Shown here in pieces: positions 44,085 to 53,434 of a stretch of 64,000 nt of DNA. This stretch comes from Thiodiazotropha sp040506705 (GTDB lineage Bacteria > Pseudomonadota > Gammaproteobacteria > Chromatiales > Chromatiaceae), in the NCBI GenBank assembly GCA_040506705.1, contig JBEVWG010000019.1:1-64000 (forward strand). Reading direction: 5' to 3'. The notes below the pieces were generated by a model. It was not told the origin of the DNA, made no database searches, and saw only the letters and a program-made list of their open reading frames with translations. The translations under genes were made by a program, and so were the position numbers. Within the stretch, counting starts at the first letter, position 1. Every line of letters starts with the position of its first letter.

Positions 44085-45787
44085 GATGCATATTTCCAGA
44101 TTGTGTCACTACGACGATGTCGAGCGATCGTCAGTGGTGTGCGGGACTTGGCAACCTTGTGTACAAAGTTGTACCGGGCAATATGGTAGCTTGGATCAAA
44201 GCCGTAGAAATTGCGTTTCATCTGTTCCAGTTCCTCTTCCCTGTAACTAGACAGGGGTTTTTGACGCTCATCCGCACTGCGGCGAACATTCTTATAATGT
44301 AGACGCTTTGCAAACGCTGGTGCACCTATCATCGATACCGCAAGACGTTTGACCTGAGAAATGAATAACTGACTGCTGCTATCAACGACCCGATCGACCA
44401 ACTGCAATTCAGCAGCCTGGGGTACACCCAACGGCAGACGATTGTTGATGATGGTTGCAGCATGCTCTTCCCCGACATAGCAGGGTAGCAGATAACTCCA
44501 ATACTCTGAGCCATAGAGGTTTCCCATATCCTTGTAATGGGGATTCAGGATCACGCCTTTTCTGGCCCATACCTCATCCGCAGCCCTGGCCAGAAAAACA
44601 CCTCCGGCGCCTGCATTGCCTTGCAGAGCGGCAATTGTCAGATGGCTTTCAGTGGTAACGATTTCCAGCGCAAGATCATCAATGGCATTGATGTTTTCCC
44701 AAGAGGCATCAGCGGGACTGTCAGCCGCTTCAATGCAGTTGAGGTGCATGCCGTTCGACCAGTAATCGGGGCCTCCTAAAAGTACAATCGCCTGGGTATC
44801 ACACTGCTTTGCAAGACGGTATGCATCGAGTAAATCCTGACACTGCTTGGTACTCATAGCACCGTTATAAAATGGAAAGTGTAGATAGCCGACCCGGTCA
44901 GCCTCTTGATACCAGATTTCACGGTAGCCACTCTCTTCATCCGCTTCGATTTCAGGCAGATTGCTCACCTCATCAGCCAGCAAGAGGCTGGCAGGCAGTT
45001 TAAAGTGATGCTCGCCGTCACAGGCTTTGAGATGACCAATCCAGACAGCGCCATCAAGTGTGGCAATACAGATCCCTGCACCGCATCTGGCAATGAGCTC
45101 ACCAGGTTTGCCGGATAGTCTGGACTCTGCCCTGACATCGTAGAGATAGAATGTCTGGCCAAAGAGTTCCTGTTTAACCCCTGGCATACCATCAGCGGAG
45201 TGGATCTTTTTGATAACCTGATCGGTAGTATCCGAGTTCCAGTCGATAGCGCGTTCTGCCTGAGGCATGAGCGGCTGCCAATCTCCACTGGTTAAAGGGT
45301 CAAGATGCTTCTGGGACTGCGGTTTATATTCACCGCCCTGAAAACGATCAACCGCAAGCAGCACAGCTTGCACCGCGGCTTCTGTTACTTCATTTCTGTA
45401 GAGACTGCCCTTGCTGGCCTGGCGCATTTCAAACTCACAACTGGCCCAGATATCACCACCATCCATTTCGCCATTGGCCTGTAAAACAGTCACCCCCCAA
45501 CGGGATTGCCCTTGAAGAATCGCCCAATCCAGGGATGATGGCCCCCGATCACCGGGTATACCGGGATGCACCACAAGACAGGTATGGTTACACCAGATCG
45601 ATTCCGCTATGGCCCGCTTCAGGAAGGGGGCAATAATTAAATCGGGTTTGAAAAGAGAAACTGCCTCCTGTGCAACTGTATCGTTGATATCAAACTCAAC
45701 CGACAGCTGATGGCCTTGAGCTTCAAGCTCTATAAACAACCTCTGGGTGAGGCTGTTAAAAGCGTGTGTCAAAAACAGTATACGCAT
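44081..45787 (-). CDS. hypX: hydrogenase maturation factor HypX (CO ligand supply)
   Basis: A 568-residue cytoplasmic protein with two halves: an N-terminal formyltransferase-like domain (HPGIPGDRGPSSLDW near 80) and a C-terminal enoyl-CoA-hydratase-like domain (LQGNAGAGGVFLARAADEVW near 430). HypX/HoxX takes a formyl group from formyl-tetrahydrofolate to coenzyme A and releases CO, the active-site ligand, when oxygen is present. Its presence points to hydrogenase assembly under air. The ATG at 45787 gives the family opening MRILFLTHAFNSL; an in-frame extension of 31 residues overlaps hypE. It starts 13 bp after hypE and overlaps hupR by 4 bp. Confidence 0.94.
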   Translation of the reverse strand: MRILFLTHAFNSLTQRLFIELEAQGHQLSVEFDINDTVAQEAVSLFKPDLIIAPFLKRAIAESIWCNHTCLVVHPGIPGDRGPSSLDWAILQGQSRWGVTVLQANGEMDGGDIWASCEFEMRQASKGSLYRNEVTEAAVQAVLLAVDRFQGGEYKPQSQKHLDPLTSGDWQPLMPQAERAIDWNSDTTDQVIKKIHSADGMPGVKQELFGQTFYLYDVRAESRLSGKPGELIARCGAGICIATLDGAVWIGHLKACDGEHHFKLPASLLLADEVSNLPEIEADEESGYREIWYQEADRVGYLHFPFYNGAMSTKQCQDLLDAYRLAKQCDTQAIVLLGGPDYWSNGMHLNCIEAADSPADASWENINAIDDLALEIVTTESHLTIAALQGNAGAGGVFLARAADEVWARKGVILNPHYKDMGNLYGSEYWSYLLPCYVGEEHAATIINNRLPLGVPQAAELQLVDRVVDSSSQLFISQVKRLAVSMIGAPAFAKRLHYKNVRRSADERQKPLSSYREEELEQMKRNFYGFDPSYHIARYNFVHKVAKSRTPLTIARHRRSDTIWKYAS

Positions 45788-45800
45788 TGATATAACCTGA

Positions 45801-46850
45801 TCAGCAGATTCTTGGCAGCTGTTCACCGGAGAGCCAGTCAACCACCCGGCTGCCACCAAACAGCGTCTCCATCTGCACAAAGTGGTGAGGATCTTCGGTT
45901 ACCCGCCCAATGATGGCGCTCTCCCGTCCCAATGGATGCTGTCGCATAACCGGCAATAACTGCTCTGCATCTTCTGCGGAACAGATACAGATCAACTTAC
46001 CCTCATTGGCCACATAAAGCGGATCCAGACCAAGCAGCTCACAGGCGGAAGCCACTGCCGGTTTGACTGGAATATCCGCTTCAAGCAGATGCATACCAAC
46101 TTGAGATTGACGAGCCAATTCATTCAATGTCGTCGCCAGACCACCCCTGGTGGGATCACGCAGACAGTGAATGTCGGGCGCTCTATCCACCATCTTCTCT
46201 ACCAAGTGGTGCAAGGCAGCTGAGTCAGAGGTTAACGTTGTCTCAAAGGTCAGGTTCTCCCGGCTCGACATGATGGTCACACCATGGTCACCCATAGTGC
46301 CGTTAACCAGGATCACATCACCAACCTGAGCGCGGTCGCCTGAAATAGCGACCCCTTTCGGCACTACCCCGATACCTGTGGTTGTGATAAAGACACCATC
46401 CCCCTTACCCTTTTCCACCACCTTGGTATCACCGGTTACTATCGGCACACCCGCATCACTGGCAGCCTGGGCCATACTGATTACGATGCGCTCCAGATCT
46501 GCAAGAGGAAACCCCTCCTCCAGAATAAAGCCTGCAGAGAGATAACTGGGTCGGGCACCGGACATAGCCACATCATTGATGGTGCCATGAACCGCAAGGG
46601 AGCCGATATCGCCGCCGGGGAAAAAGAGTGGCGAGATAACATGTCCATCCACACTCATCACCATTCGTCCGGCGTCCACTTCAAAACTGGCCTGATCATT
46701 GGCCTGCCGCAGTAGTTCGTTGTCGAAGTGTTTTAAAAACAGCTCTTCTATCAACTGCGCCATTGCTCGTCCACCACTGCCATGGGTCATGTCGACCTTA
46801 GCATTACGGGTATCGAGTCGTAGCGGAAAAGGTTTTACAACCGCGTTCAT
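45801..46850 (-). CDS. hypE: hydrogenase maturation protein HypE
   Basis: A 349-residue member of the PurM-like family. HypE dehydrates a carbamoyl group on its C-terminal Cys to make the cyanide ligands of the [NiFe] site. The protein ends PRIC, with that Cys as the last residue, and the ATP-binding Gly-rich start (MTHGSGGRAMAQLI) and VTGDTKVVEKGKGDG loop are intact. Carbamoylation needs HypF, which is not encoded in the window. It lies between hypD (25 bp) and hypX (13 bp). Confidence 0.96.
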   Translation of the reverse strand: MNAVVKPFPLRLDTRNAKVDMTHGSGGRAMAQLIEELFLKHFDNELLRQANDQASFEVDAGRMVMSVDGHVISPLFFPGGDIGSLAVHGTINDVAMSGARPSYLSAGFILEEGFPLADLERIVISMAQAASDAGVPIVTGDTKVVEKGKGDGVFITTTGIGVVPKGVAISGDRAQVGDVILVNGTMGDHGVTIMSSRENLTFETTLTSDSAALHHLVEKMVDRAPDIHCLRDPTRGGLATTLNELARQSQVGMHLLEADIPVKPAVASACELLGLDPLYVANEGKLICICSAEDAEQLLPVMRQHPLGRESAIIGRVTEDPHHFVQMETLFGGSRVVDWLSGEQLPRIC

Positions 46851-46875
46851 AGGATCACCTCAGTCAATGATCTGT

Positions 46876-48015
46876 TCATGCGCTTTTTGTCTCCGGTAGA
46901 CGAAAACGCCCATAACTCCAATAAGCCGCGCAAGCCCCTTCAGATGAGACCATACAGGACCCCATAGGGTTATCCGGTGTACAGACCACACCAAACAGCT
47001 TGCAGTCGGTAGGTCGTTTAGCGCCACGCAGGATGGAGGGACATTCACACCCTTTGACCTCTTTGGCCTGGCTCACCGGAATCTTAAAACGTTGCTCAGC
47101 ATCAAACTCCTGGTAGTCCGATTTAATGCGTAAGGCACTGTAGGGCACCATGCCCAAACCACGCCACTCAAAACTGCGACGAAGTTCGAATACATCGGCA
47201 ACCAGCTTTTGTGCCTTTCGATTACCGTCACGGGTCACTACCCGGGTATATTCATTCTCTACTTCAAAACGCCCCTCATTCAGTTGACGAATCAACATCA
47301 ATGCAGACTGCATAACATCCAGGGGTTCGAATCCGGCAATCACAACCGGCCGTTGAAACTCTTCGGCAAAAAACTCATAGGGACGACTGCCGATGACTGA
47401 ACTGACATGAGAGGGACCAAAGAAACCGTGAATAGAGACAGAACCAATCTCTCGTACTTCAGGCGACTCAAGAATATTTTGTATTGCTGCCGGGGTCAGC
47501 ACATGATTACAAAACAGACTGAAATTTTTCAGCCCCTGCTGTTTCGCCTGCTGCAGTGCGACAGCACTGGGAGGGGTGGTAGTCTCAAAACCGATCGCCA
47601 GAAAAACCACTTCCCGATGGGGATTTTCCCGAGCGATCTTCAACGCATCCTGGGTTGAATAGACCATCCTTACATCACCGCCTGCGGCTTTGACTTTGAT
47701 CAGACTGTTTCGTCCGCTTGCCGGTACACGCAGCAGGTCGCCGTAAGTGCAAAGAATGACATCCTCAGCTTCAAGCAGATGAATCGCACTATCAATACGT
47801 CCCACCGGAAGCACACAGACAGGACAGCCTGGCCCATGCACAAAGCGCACATTGTCCGGCATCAGATCCTCTACCCCATAACGGAAAATCGCATGGGTAT
47901 GACCACCACAGAACTCCATCAAATTGTAGTTTCTGTCAACATCAACCTCTTGTCTGATCGCTGCCGCCAACTGTTTTGCCAGTTTGTGCTGTCGAAACTC
48001 ATCTACATATTTCAT
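46876..48015 (-). CDS. hypD: hydrogenase maturation protein HypD
   Basis: A 379-residue [4Fe-4S] protein that holds the Fe(CN)2CO fragment with HypC. Family cysteines are visible in FCGGHTH (near 36), GPGCPVCVLP (near 65), KGCECPSIL (near 320) and the C-terminal CKLFG and GSCMVSSEGACAAYW runs. The length is normal. Its start overlaps the hypC stop by 4 bp, matching the known HypC-HypD complex, and hypE follows after 25 bp. Confidence 0.97.
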   Translation of the reverse strand: MKYVDEFRQHKLAKQLAAAIRQEVDVDRNYNLMEFCGGHTHAIFRYGVEDLMPDNVRFVHGPGCPVCVLPVGRIDSAIHLLEAEDVILCTYGDLLRVPASGRNSLIKVKAAGGDVRMVYSTQDALKIARENPHREVVFLAIGFETTTPPSAVALQQAKQQGLKNFSLFCNHVLTPAAIQNILESPEVREIGSVSIHGFFGPSHVSSVIGSRPYEFFAEEFQRPVVIAGFEPLDVMQSALMLIRQLNEGRFEVENEYTRVVTRDGNRKAQKLVADVFELRRSFEWRGLGMVPYSALRIKSDYQEFDAEQRFKIPVSQAKEVKGCECPSILRGAKRPTDCKLFGVVCTPDNPMGSCMVSSEGACAAYWSYGRFRLPETKSA

Positions 48016-48236
48016 AGTGTCACCCCGGCCTGGGCAAAGAGTTCCAGAGTTCTCTGCGCCTCTTCCTCGCTGACTTTATTGAGTGCATAACCTACATGGA
48101 TGAGTAAAAAATCATCCACTCTTACATCATCAACCAACGCCAGGGAGACCTCCTTCTTGACTTCACCCAGCGCTACGGTTGCGTTATCCCCAAGCTCATC
48201 GATGGCGACAACTTTTGCCGGTATGGCCAGACACAT
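48012..48236 (-). CDS. hypC: hydrogenase maturation chaperone HypC
   Basis: A 74-residue HypC/HybG/HupF-family chaperone beginning MCLAIPAKV, with the essential Cys after the initiator Met. It forms a complex with HypD and carries the iron fragment to the large subunit. The second family member in the window, HupF, starts MCIGIP and probably serves a special role in HupL assembly. The 4-bp overlap with hypD supports co-translation. A REP doublet separates it from hypB, where hypF stands in rhizobial operons. Confidence 0.95.
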   Translation of the reverse strand: MCLAIPAKVVAIDELGDNATVALGEVKKEVSLALVDDVRVDDFLLIHVGYALNKVSEEEAQRTLELFAQAGVTL

Positions 48237-48259
48237 TTTCGTTTACTCCATCAGTTGTT

Positions 48260-48318
48260 GGTGCGGCAGGGCCGCAGCCCACGTATTTTTTATAGGTAGG
48301 GTGCGGCACTGCCGCACC
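48260..48318. repeat. REPIN-like doublet, family B
   Basis: Two family B palindromes face each other (48260-48284 and 48296-48318) across about 11 AT-rich bases, so the whole element can also fold as one hairpin. It fills the hypB-hypC gap. Confidence 0.85.
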
Positions 48319-48325
48319 AGCACCT

Positions 48326-49159
48326 CTAGGCCGTTTTCGAGCGATATCCAATCAAAGCCGTCTGCCGTGTAGCGACAATCCACTGATACCATGCCTCCAT
48401 CCCTTCACCTGTCGTTGCAGAAAGCTGCAGCACACGAATACGGGGATTGACCTGCTGGGCATAGGCGATACAGCGCTCAACATCAAAGTTCAGATGGGGT
48501 AACAGATCGATTTTGTTAAGCAACATCAGATCTGCAGCATGAAACATGTCGGGATACTTGATCGGCTTGTCTTCCCCTTCAGTCACTGAAAGTATCGCCA
48601 CCTTGTGCGCCTCACCAAGATCAAAAGCTGCAGGACAAACCAGATTACCAACGTTCTCTATAAACAACAGACTTTCATCTTCCGGTTGTAAACTCTGCAT
48701 CGCATGTCCCACCATGTGACCATCCAGATGGCAACCTTTACCAGTGTTGATCTGTATCGCCTTGACTCCGGTAGCGCGAATACGTTCTGCATCATTGGTG
48801 GTCTGTTGATCGCCTTCGATCACAGAGATGGCGTGCTCAGCCTGCATATCTTCAATTGTACGGGCCAGCAAAGTGGTTTTTCCTGAACCAGGACTGGATA
48901 CCAAGTTTAAGGTATGAATCCCATGTTTACTGAAATAACGACGATTCTCAGCAGCGTATTGATTGTTCTTACCCAGAATATCCTGCTCGATCTGAACCAT
49001 ACGCGATTGTGTCATACCCGGTGCATGAGCATGGGCTGGACCCTGACCATAGTCGTGGGTATGTTCATGATCATGCTTCTGTTGATGGTCATGATTATGA
49101 TCATGCTTATGTTCATGAATTGTTGTTTCACCTTCACTGCATCCACAGACAGTACACAT
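48326..49159 (-). CDS. hypB: hydrogenase nickel-insertion GTPase HypB
   Basis: A 277-residue GTPase that, with HypA, delivers nickel to the hydrogenase large subunit. It starts MCTVCGCSEGE, the high-affinity nickel motif, followed by a His-rich stretch of about 30 residues (residues about 15-48) that can store nickel. The P-loop is SSPGSGKTTLL near 85, and the switch and NKxD-like motif LLNKIDLL is near 212. It lies between hypA (66 bp) and hypC (89 bp, with a REP doublet). Confidence 0.97.
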   Translation of the reverse strand: MCTVCGCSEGETTIHEHKHDHNHDHQQKHDHEHTHDYGQGPAHAHAPGMTQSRMVQIEQDILGKNNQYAAENRRYFSKHGIHTLNLVSSPGSGKTTLLARTIEDMQAEHAISVIEGDQQTTNDAERIRATGVKAIQINTGKGCHLDGHMVGHAMQSLQPEDESLLFIENVGNLVCPAAFDLGEAHKVAILSVTEGEDKPIKYPDMFHAADLMLLNKIDLLPHLNFDVERCIAYAQQVNPRIRVLQLSATTGEGMEAWYQWIVATRQTALIGYRSKTA

Positions 49160-49225
49160 CGCTGTTTACCTCAATTGTTAATCTGCATTAACGAAAATTC
49201 TTTAACTGATTATTTGGGCTCCGCC

Positions 49226-49567
49226 CTACTCAACTTCAAGTTCCTTAACCCGCATCTCATCACCCCCTGTAACCTGAAGTTGAAAACTGCCACATTCAGG
49301 ACAGGCATCGAATCGAGCTGAGACTTCAACCCGCTTTGCGCAAGGCATACACCAAGCTTCACCTGGGATATTAATTATCTCCAACGTTGCGCCATCAGCC
49401 AGAGAACCTTTCATCACCGCATCAAAACCAAACCGCATCGCTTCAATTTCAACACCGGATAGTGCACCAATCTCCAGACAGACTGTTTTCACTTTGCTGA
49501 AACCCTGATTCGTTGCACTCTCTTCAACAATCTGCAGTACTCCTTCACATAGAGACATCTCATGCAT
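49226..49567 (-). CDS. hypA: hydrogenase nickel-insertion protein HypA
   Basis: A 113-residue protein starting MHEMSLCEG, where the second-position His binds nickel. Two zinc-binding Cys pairs are expected: CMPC (near 72) and CPEC (near 89), both present. HypA passes nickel to the large subunit together with HypB. The ATG at 49567 shares one base with the hupK stop (TGATG), so I prefer it to the in-frame TTG two codons upstream. Confidence 0.95.
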   Translation of the reverse strand: MHEMSLCEGVLQIVEESATNQGFSKVKTVCLEIGALSGVEIEAMRFGFDAVMKGSLADGATLEIINIPGEAWCMPCAKRVEVSARFDACPECGSFQLQVTGGDEMRVKELEVE

Positions 49568-50748
49568 CAGCAAATCTCCAGACTAAAACCGACACAAGGA
49601 TCGACTGCATTAATCAGCAATTCTGCTTGTTGTTTCATTAAAGATTCACGCCCTATCGAAAGACGTTTCAAACCGCGAGCCACAACGCCCAATGGATGAA
49701 AATTCCACTCAGTGGGAGCAAGGATCTGATAACTTGAGACGATGCCATCTCGCACCACAGCGCGATGAAAAAGACGTCCTCTCGCCGCTTCAATTTCACC
49801 AATGCCCTGCTGCGACATCACAACATCATGCTTTTGTTGAGCTGAGTCACTCTCAATTTCCAATAGATTCAGCTGCTGTGCAAGATGACTCGGCAGAGAG
49901 GCCAGCTCAACCAGCCTGGCAACCATGCGGGCATATACCCCGTTACCATACTCCTGCATCAGCTGCTGTAGCATTGGATGGGCACTCTGTCGTGTCAAAG
50001 GGCCAGTCTCATAAACATGACCGCCCCACTCTGGCGCCGCTATAAAGGCTTCAGCATCAGCTTGTGAAAGTCGTTTTGACATCTCATGGTGATCAATTTG
50101 TGGCAGTGGCAGTGCTTCACCTTCGCCTAACCTGGCAACTGTTCCATCACGCAATCTTCTAAGTAGTAGTACAGCATCGGTCTCTGTTTTATCGAGCCAG
50201 TGATTAAATGTCTCTATATCTTCTATTCCATACCACTCAGTGGCATTAAGGCTAAAAACATTCTCAGAGGAGATAGTCGTGATTCGTCTGATAATCGATT
50301 CAATCTTTGCTGAATCAAATGCAACAACCGGTTTTATCCTAAAGCTGTCCCCTTCAGGAAAACAGGACAGCTTCGCATCGTTCATCAAGGTCGCAAGAGA
50401 TGATGTAAGATCATGATTCAGTCTGCCTACATCTGAAGTGGACCAGTCGCTGAGGATGCGCCAAAGATGTTCCCGTGCCATCTCAACATTAACCAATATC
50501 TGTTCAAGCAGATCGGTTTGGGGATCGCTACTCTGACCGCTCGCCATACGGCAAGCCTTAACTGCAGCAGCAGATTGTGCGGTACCACAAACGCTGTAGA
50601 GCATTGGAATCATAGTGAGTAGTTCATCAACTGACTTTCCATTAAACATCCGGGTCAGTTGCAGGGGGCGGGTTGAAATAATATCAACTTGACGTACCTG
50701 CTCACCATGACACTGCAGGGTTATCCTTAATTCCCCTTCGATACTCAC
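49567..50748 (-). CDS. hupK: hydrogenase expression/formation protein HupK
   Basis: A 393-residue homologue of hydrogenase large subunits that has lost the metal site. The N-terminal CxxC is reduced (MLYSVCGTAQ) and the C-terminal motif reads DPCVGFSLEIC, while the family block AARGRLFHRAVVRDGIVSSY is kept. HupK/HoxV is thought to be a scaffold during assembly of the uptake hydrogenase under oxygen. Its start overlaps hupJ by 4 bp and its stop overlaps hypA by 1 bp, as in Azotobacter and rhizobia. Confidence 0.93.
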   Translation of the reverse strand: MSIEGELRITLQCHGEQVRQVDIISTRPLQLTRMFNGKSVDELLTMIPMLYSVCGTAQSAAAVKACRMASGQSSDPQTDLLEQILVNVEMAREHLWRILSDWSTSDVGRLNHDLTSSLATLMNDAKLSCFPEGDSFRIKPVVAFDSAKIESIIRRITTISSENVFSLNATEWYGIEDIETFNHWLDKTETDAVLLLRRLRDGTVARLGEGEALPLPQIDHHEMSKRLSQADAEAFIAAPEWGGHVYETGPLTRQSAHPMLQQLMQEYGNGVYARMVARLVELASLPSHLAQQLNLLEIESDSAQQKHDVVMSQQGIGEIEAARGRLFHRAVVRDGIVSSYQILAPTEWNFHPLGVVARGLKRLSIGRESLMKQQAELLINAVDPCVGFSLEIC

Positions 50749-51335
50749 TGCTCACAATCCTGATCAATAGCACCACGCAACAGCTCACGACGAGTTAGCG
50801 GTTGCTGCAACCGTTTACTGATCCCCGGTGATTCTTCCTCACTCTCGATTTCAGGGTTCTTCTCTACCTCTTCTTCTGTCTCTCCCTGCCAACGCCGTGT
50901 GATCTCACTTTCTCGAGTGGAGAGGCCATCTTGATTTTTATCATCCATTAGAGCGAGCATCACCTGCTCAGCGGTCTCCACAGCAGTCACCTGATCGGCA
51001 AATTCAAACACCGGGGAAAAGAGTGAGCACATTTGATATCGGCCGATGCCCTCCTCTTCACCGAGAATAAATTCATAGGGACCAGAAGGGAGTTGATGTA
51101 GCTCTTTTTCACCGATTTGGCGCTCTTTCCAGCTATCCCCCTCATGGGGTATCAGCATCAGATTCATAAACCAGGGTGTGATCATTACCCCCAGGCAATG
51201 GTTGTTCCATTCACGGAAACCTACAGCTTTCACCTTCAACGCCGGATTCAGTAGAGGTAGCCCTTGCATACGCTGTTTTTCAATGGTGCGGAACTGCAGC
51301 TCCAACCCTTCCATCAGATAGTCGGGACAGATCAT
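50745..51335 (-). CDS. hupJ: hydrogenase assembly chaperone HupJ (HybE family)
   Basis: A 196-residue protein with a HybE-like domain (residues 1-130; NPALKVKAVGFREWNNHCLG, then PWFMNLMLIP and LPSGPYEFILGEEEGIGRYQ are spread through it) and an acidic, Glu-rich C-terminal third. HybE-type proteins bind hydrogenase subunits before Tat export. Overlaps of 4 bp on both sides place it firmly in the operon between hupI and hupK. Confidence 0.92.
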   Translation of the reverse strand: MICPDYLMEGLELQFRTIEKQRMQGLPLLNPALKVKAVGFREWNNHCLGVMITPWFMNLMLIPHEGDSWKERQIGEKELHQLPSGPYEFILGEEEGIGRYQMCSLFSPVFEFADQVTAVETAEQVMLALMDDKNQDGLSTRESEITRRWQGETEEEVEKNPEIESEEESPGISKRLQQPLTRRELLRGAIDQDCEQ

Positions 51336-51559
51336 GCTTCCTCCCTCAATACCATAAACTCCTGCTTCTTACCGTCACAATTGGGACAGCTCCAATGATC
51401 AGGCAGTTGAGAAAATGGTGTGCCAGGCGGAATTTGCCAATACTCATCTCCCTCAGCAGGATCATAGATATGCCAGCAGATCTTACACTCAAGGCGACAT
51501 GCATCATCCAGCTTGCTGTCATCGCCGCCATAAGAGCCACCGAAAAAATCAGGATTCAC
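51332..51559 (-). CDS. hupI: hydrogenase-associated rubredoxin HupI
   Basis: A 75-residue rubredoxin with the four iron ligands in CKICWHIYDP (near 25) and CPNCDGKK (near 58). HupI/HoxR is needed for making uptake hydrogenase in air, probably as a small electron carrier for subunit maturation. The short N-terminal extension is typical of the hydrogenase-linked type. It overlaps hupH and hupJ by 4 bp each. Confidence 0.95.
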   Translation of the reverse strand: MNPDFFGGSYGGDDSKLDDACRLECKICWHIYDPAEGDEYWQIPPGTPFSQLPDHWSCPNCDGKKQEFMVLREEA

Positions 51560-52425
51560 AAGTAGGCCTCAAGAATCTCGCCCAGACGCTCGGCACTGTC
51601 TTGAATATCTTCATGAGCCGCTGCGGCTACGGCGGGGGTTGCGCCGATCTCAATCGTATTAAGGATATTTTTATCCTGAGAGTTGAAGTACTGCACCCAC
51701 CAGACATTTTCAACCTTGGTACTGCTGATTCGGCAATTCCCATAACCTCTGGAGAGTATGGTCAAGGGCCCTTCGCCCAGACTGTTCATCAAGAACAGCA
51801 GATCTTCTTCGGTTTGTGGCAGCAGGGTCAGATTGATGACGTGACTCTCCCGGCCAGGCCGATACTCAGCAACCTTGTCATTGATCTCTGCAACCAGTGG
51901 TGGTGCATTGATCACCCCTTTGGGAATTGCATCACGCTGAGTCTCAACACGATGTGAAGCATTTTTGAATACATAGCGCTGACATAGCTTGGGTACATAA
52001 GCGACTTCGATGGTGTCTGTCGTCACTTCACCTGATTTGTCGAAATACCTGACCCGCCATAGACCTGCCATAACCGATTCCTGGATCCGTGCAGTGCAAT
52101 CTGGGGAACTGAAGAGCATGCTCACTTCACCTTCTCCAAGCACCTGATCGACCAGTTCACTATTCGCAGAATCCAGATGAGTAATATCCAGAACTTCTGC
52201 TTGCACACTCCTGGATCTGGCTTGAAGTTTCAGTACTTCATCGAGTTTTTTGAGAAAGGAAATACCCTCTTGCAAACCTTGCAAATCATCTGCTTCAGGT
52301 ATCTCGGGCATGCTGAAGGTGGTCATCTCAGATGGCAGCTGAAGAATATCGAGGCTTGAACCATCCTCTTCCTCCGGTTGAGAACCGGGGCCACTGACGG
52401 TGATCGGGATATTGATTTCATTCAT
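51556..52425 (-). CDS. hupH: hydrogenase expression/formation protein HupH
   Basis: A 289-residue HupH/HyaF-family protein with two related halves (LGEGEVSMLFSSPDCTARIQ near 105 and LGEGPLTILSRGYGNCRISS near 225, each followed by a WxVxYF strand). The family helps form the HupS iron-sulfur subunit, especially in air. It starts 15 bp after hupG and overlaps hupI by 4 bp. Confidence 0.94.
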   Translation of the reverse strand: MNEINIPITVSGPGSQPEEEDGSSLDILQLPSEMTTFSMPEIPEADDLQGLQEGISFLKKLDEVLKLQARSRSVQAEVLDITHLDSANSELVDQVLGEGEVSMLFSSPDCTARIQESVMAGLWRVRYFDKSGEVTTDTIEVAYVPKLCQRYVFKNASHRVETQRDAIPKGVINAPPLVAEINDKVAEYRPGRESHVINLTLLPQTEEDLLFLMNSLGEGPLTILSRGYGNCRISSTKVENVWWVQYFNSQDKNILNTIEIGATPAVAAAAHEDIQDSAERLGEILEAYL

Positions 52426-52440
52426 GATGATTGTACCGAT

Positions 52441-52866
52441 TTATTGGCTACAGGAATCTGCGCTCACGACAGGGATGCTGATAGGTTTTACCCCAGAAGG
52501 TTCCACACTCAGAAGACGCTCAATTTCAGATAGGTAGACATCCCAGTCCTGCATCCGGGAAATAGCGCCGACATAGTCTCCATCCTGGAGCATTACAAGG
52601 GCTGGCCAACCATCGAAGGGATAACGGGCATGCAGCTGATGTTCAGATGACCGATCGACCAGGCCAACTTGAAATCGATCAACAAAAGCATCCATCAACA
52701 GGGGCAACACAACAGCCACATCGTTACTCTCAGGAAATTGCACAGGGTTCTCTGTAAAGAACAACAGCGTATTCCTATGATTTTGCGTGAAGCTATCAAG
52801 GGATTGCTCATCGACAACAGCAATACCTCTCTGATCTATGAGTTGATTGATCAAGGCTGAAGCCAT
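52441..52866 (-). CDS. hupG: hydrogenase expression protein HupG (HyaE family)
   Basis: A 141-residue thioredoxin-fold protein of the HyaE/HupG family, without the CxxC redox pair. The family block RYPFDGWPALVMLQDGDYVG is near residue 80. HyaE/HupG is a Tat-related chaperone that binds the HupS precursor. A 265-bp gap with three REP elements separates it from hupF upstream, unlike the tight spacing elsewhere in the operon. Confidence 0.92.
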   Translation of the reverse strand: MASALINQLIDQRGIAVVDEQSLDSFTQNHRNTLLFFTENPVQFPESNDVAVVLPLLMDAFVDRFQVGLVDRSSEHQLHARYPFDGWPALVMLQDGDYVGAISRMQDWDVYLSEIERLLSVEPSGVKPISIPVVSADSCSQ

Positions 52867-52960
52867 GATGATCTCCTGTAATTAGGACCTGTTACGAATA
52901 TCACTGGTATTCGAGAATTAATTCAAAATCATGAATGTGTGAGGATGACTCACTCATTTT

Positions 52961-53074
52961 GGTGGGGCATGGCCCCACCCTACCTACACTTTCTGAGGAT
53001 GACTCACTCTTTCTGGTGGGGCATGGCCCCACCCTACCTACACTTTCTAACGTAGGGTGGGGCCATGCCCCACC
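52961..53074. repeat. three REP-like palindromes, family A
   Basis: GGTGGGGCATGGCCCCACC followed by CTAC occurs at 52961 and 53015 and inverted at 53052-53074; the last two form an inverted doublet. The first two are embedded in a roughly 54-bp direct repeat (GAGGATGACTCACTC precedes both). They fill the hupG-hupF gap. Confidence 0.9.
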
Positions 53075-53131
53075 AGGTCTCGATGGTTAAGCTAACTCCA
53101 TTCCATCTTCAATTTAACGAACCTGGCACCA

Positions 53132-53434
53132 CTACTGTTTTGACCTGAGATGTTCAGGCAGTTGGGGTTCCCTATCCACCAGGTCAGCAAACATATGCCC
53201 AACCTCTGTTTCACCCTGTAACGCCATATCAAGCGCCAGCAAGGCCTGACGTATCTGATCCGCACGCTGCTCACTCAAAACTTCTCTGGCGCTATCCAGA
53301 AACACCAGTAACCAACTGCCTGGCTGTTGGTCACCTACAAGCAGGGTATCCACCCTTCGGCTTTCGCCCATACCTTCACAGAGGACATAACTACCTTCGC
53401 AAGAGACCACCTGCATGGGAATACCGATACACAC
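53132..53434 (-). CDS. hupF: hydrogenase chaperone HupF (HypC family)
   Basis: A 100-residue HypC-family protein starting MCIGIPMQV, longer than HypC by a C-terminal extension. HupF/HoxL is reported to protect HupL maturation in oxygen. Its start shares one base with the hupD stop. The window therefore has both family members, HypC in the hyp set and HupF in the hup set. Confidence 0.94.
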   Translation of the reverse strand: MCIGIPMQVVSCEGSYVLCEGMGESRRVDTLLVGDQQPGSWLLVFLDSAREVLSEQRADQIRQALLALDMALQGETEVGHMFADLVDREPQLPEHLRSKQ

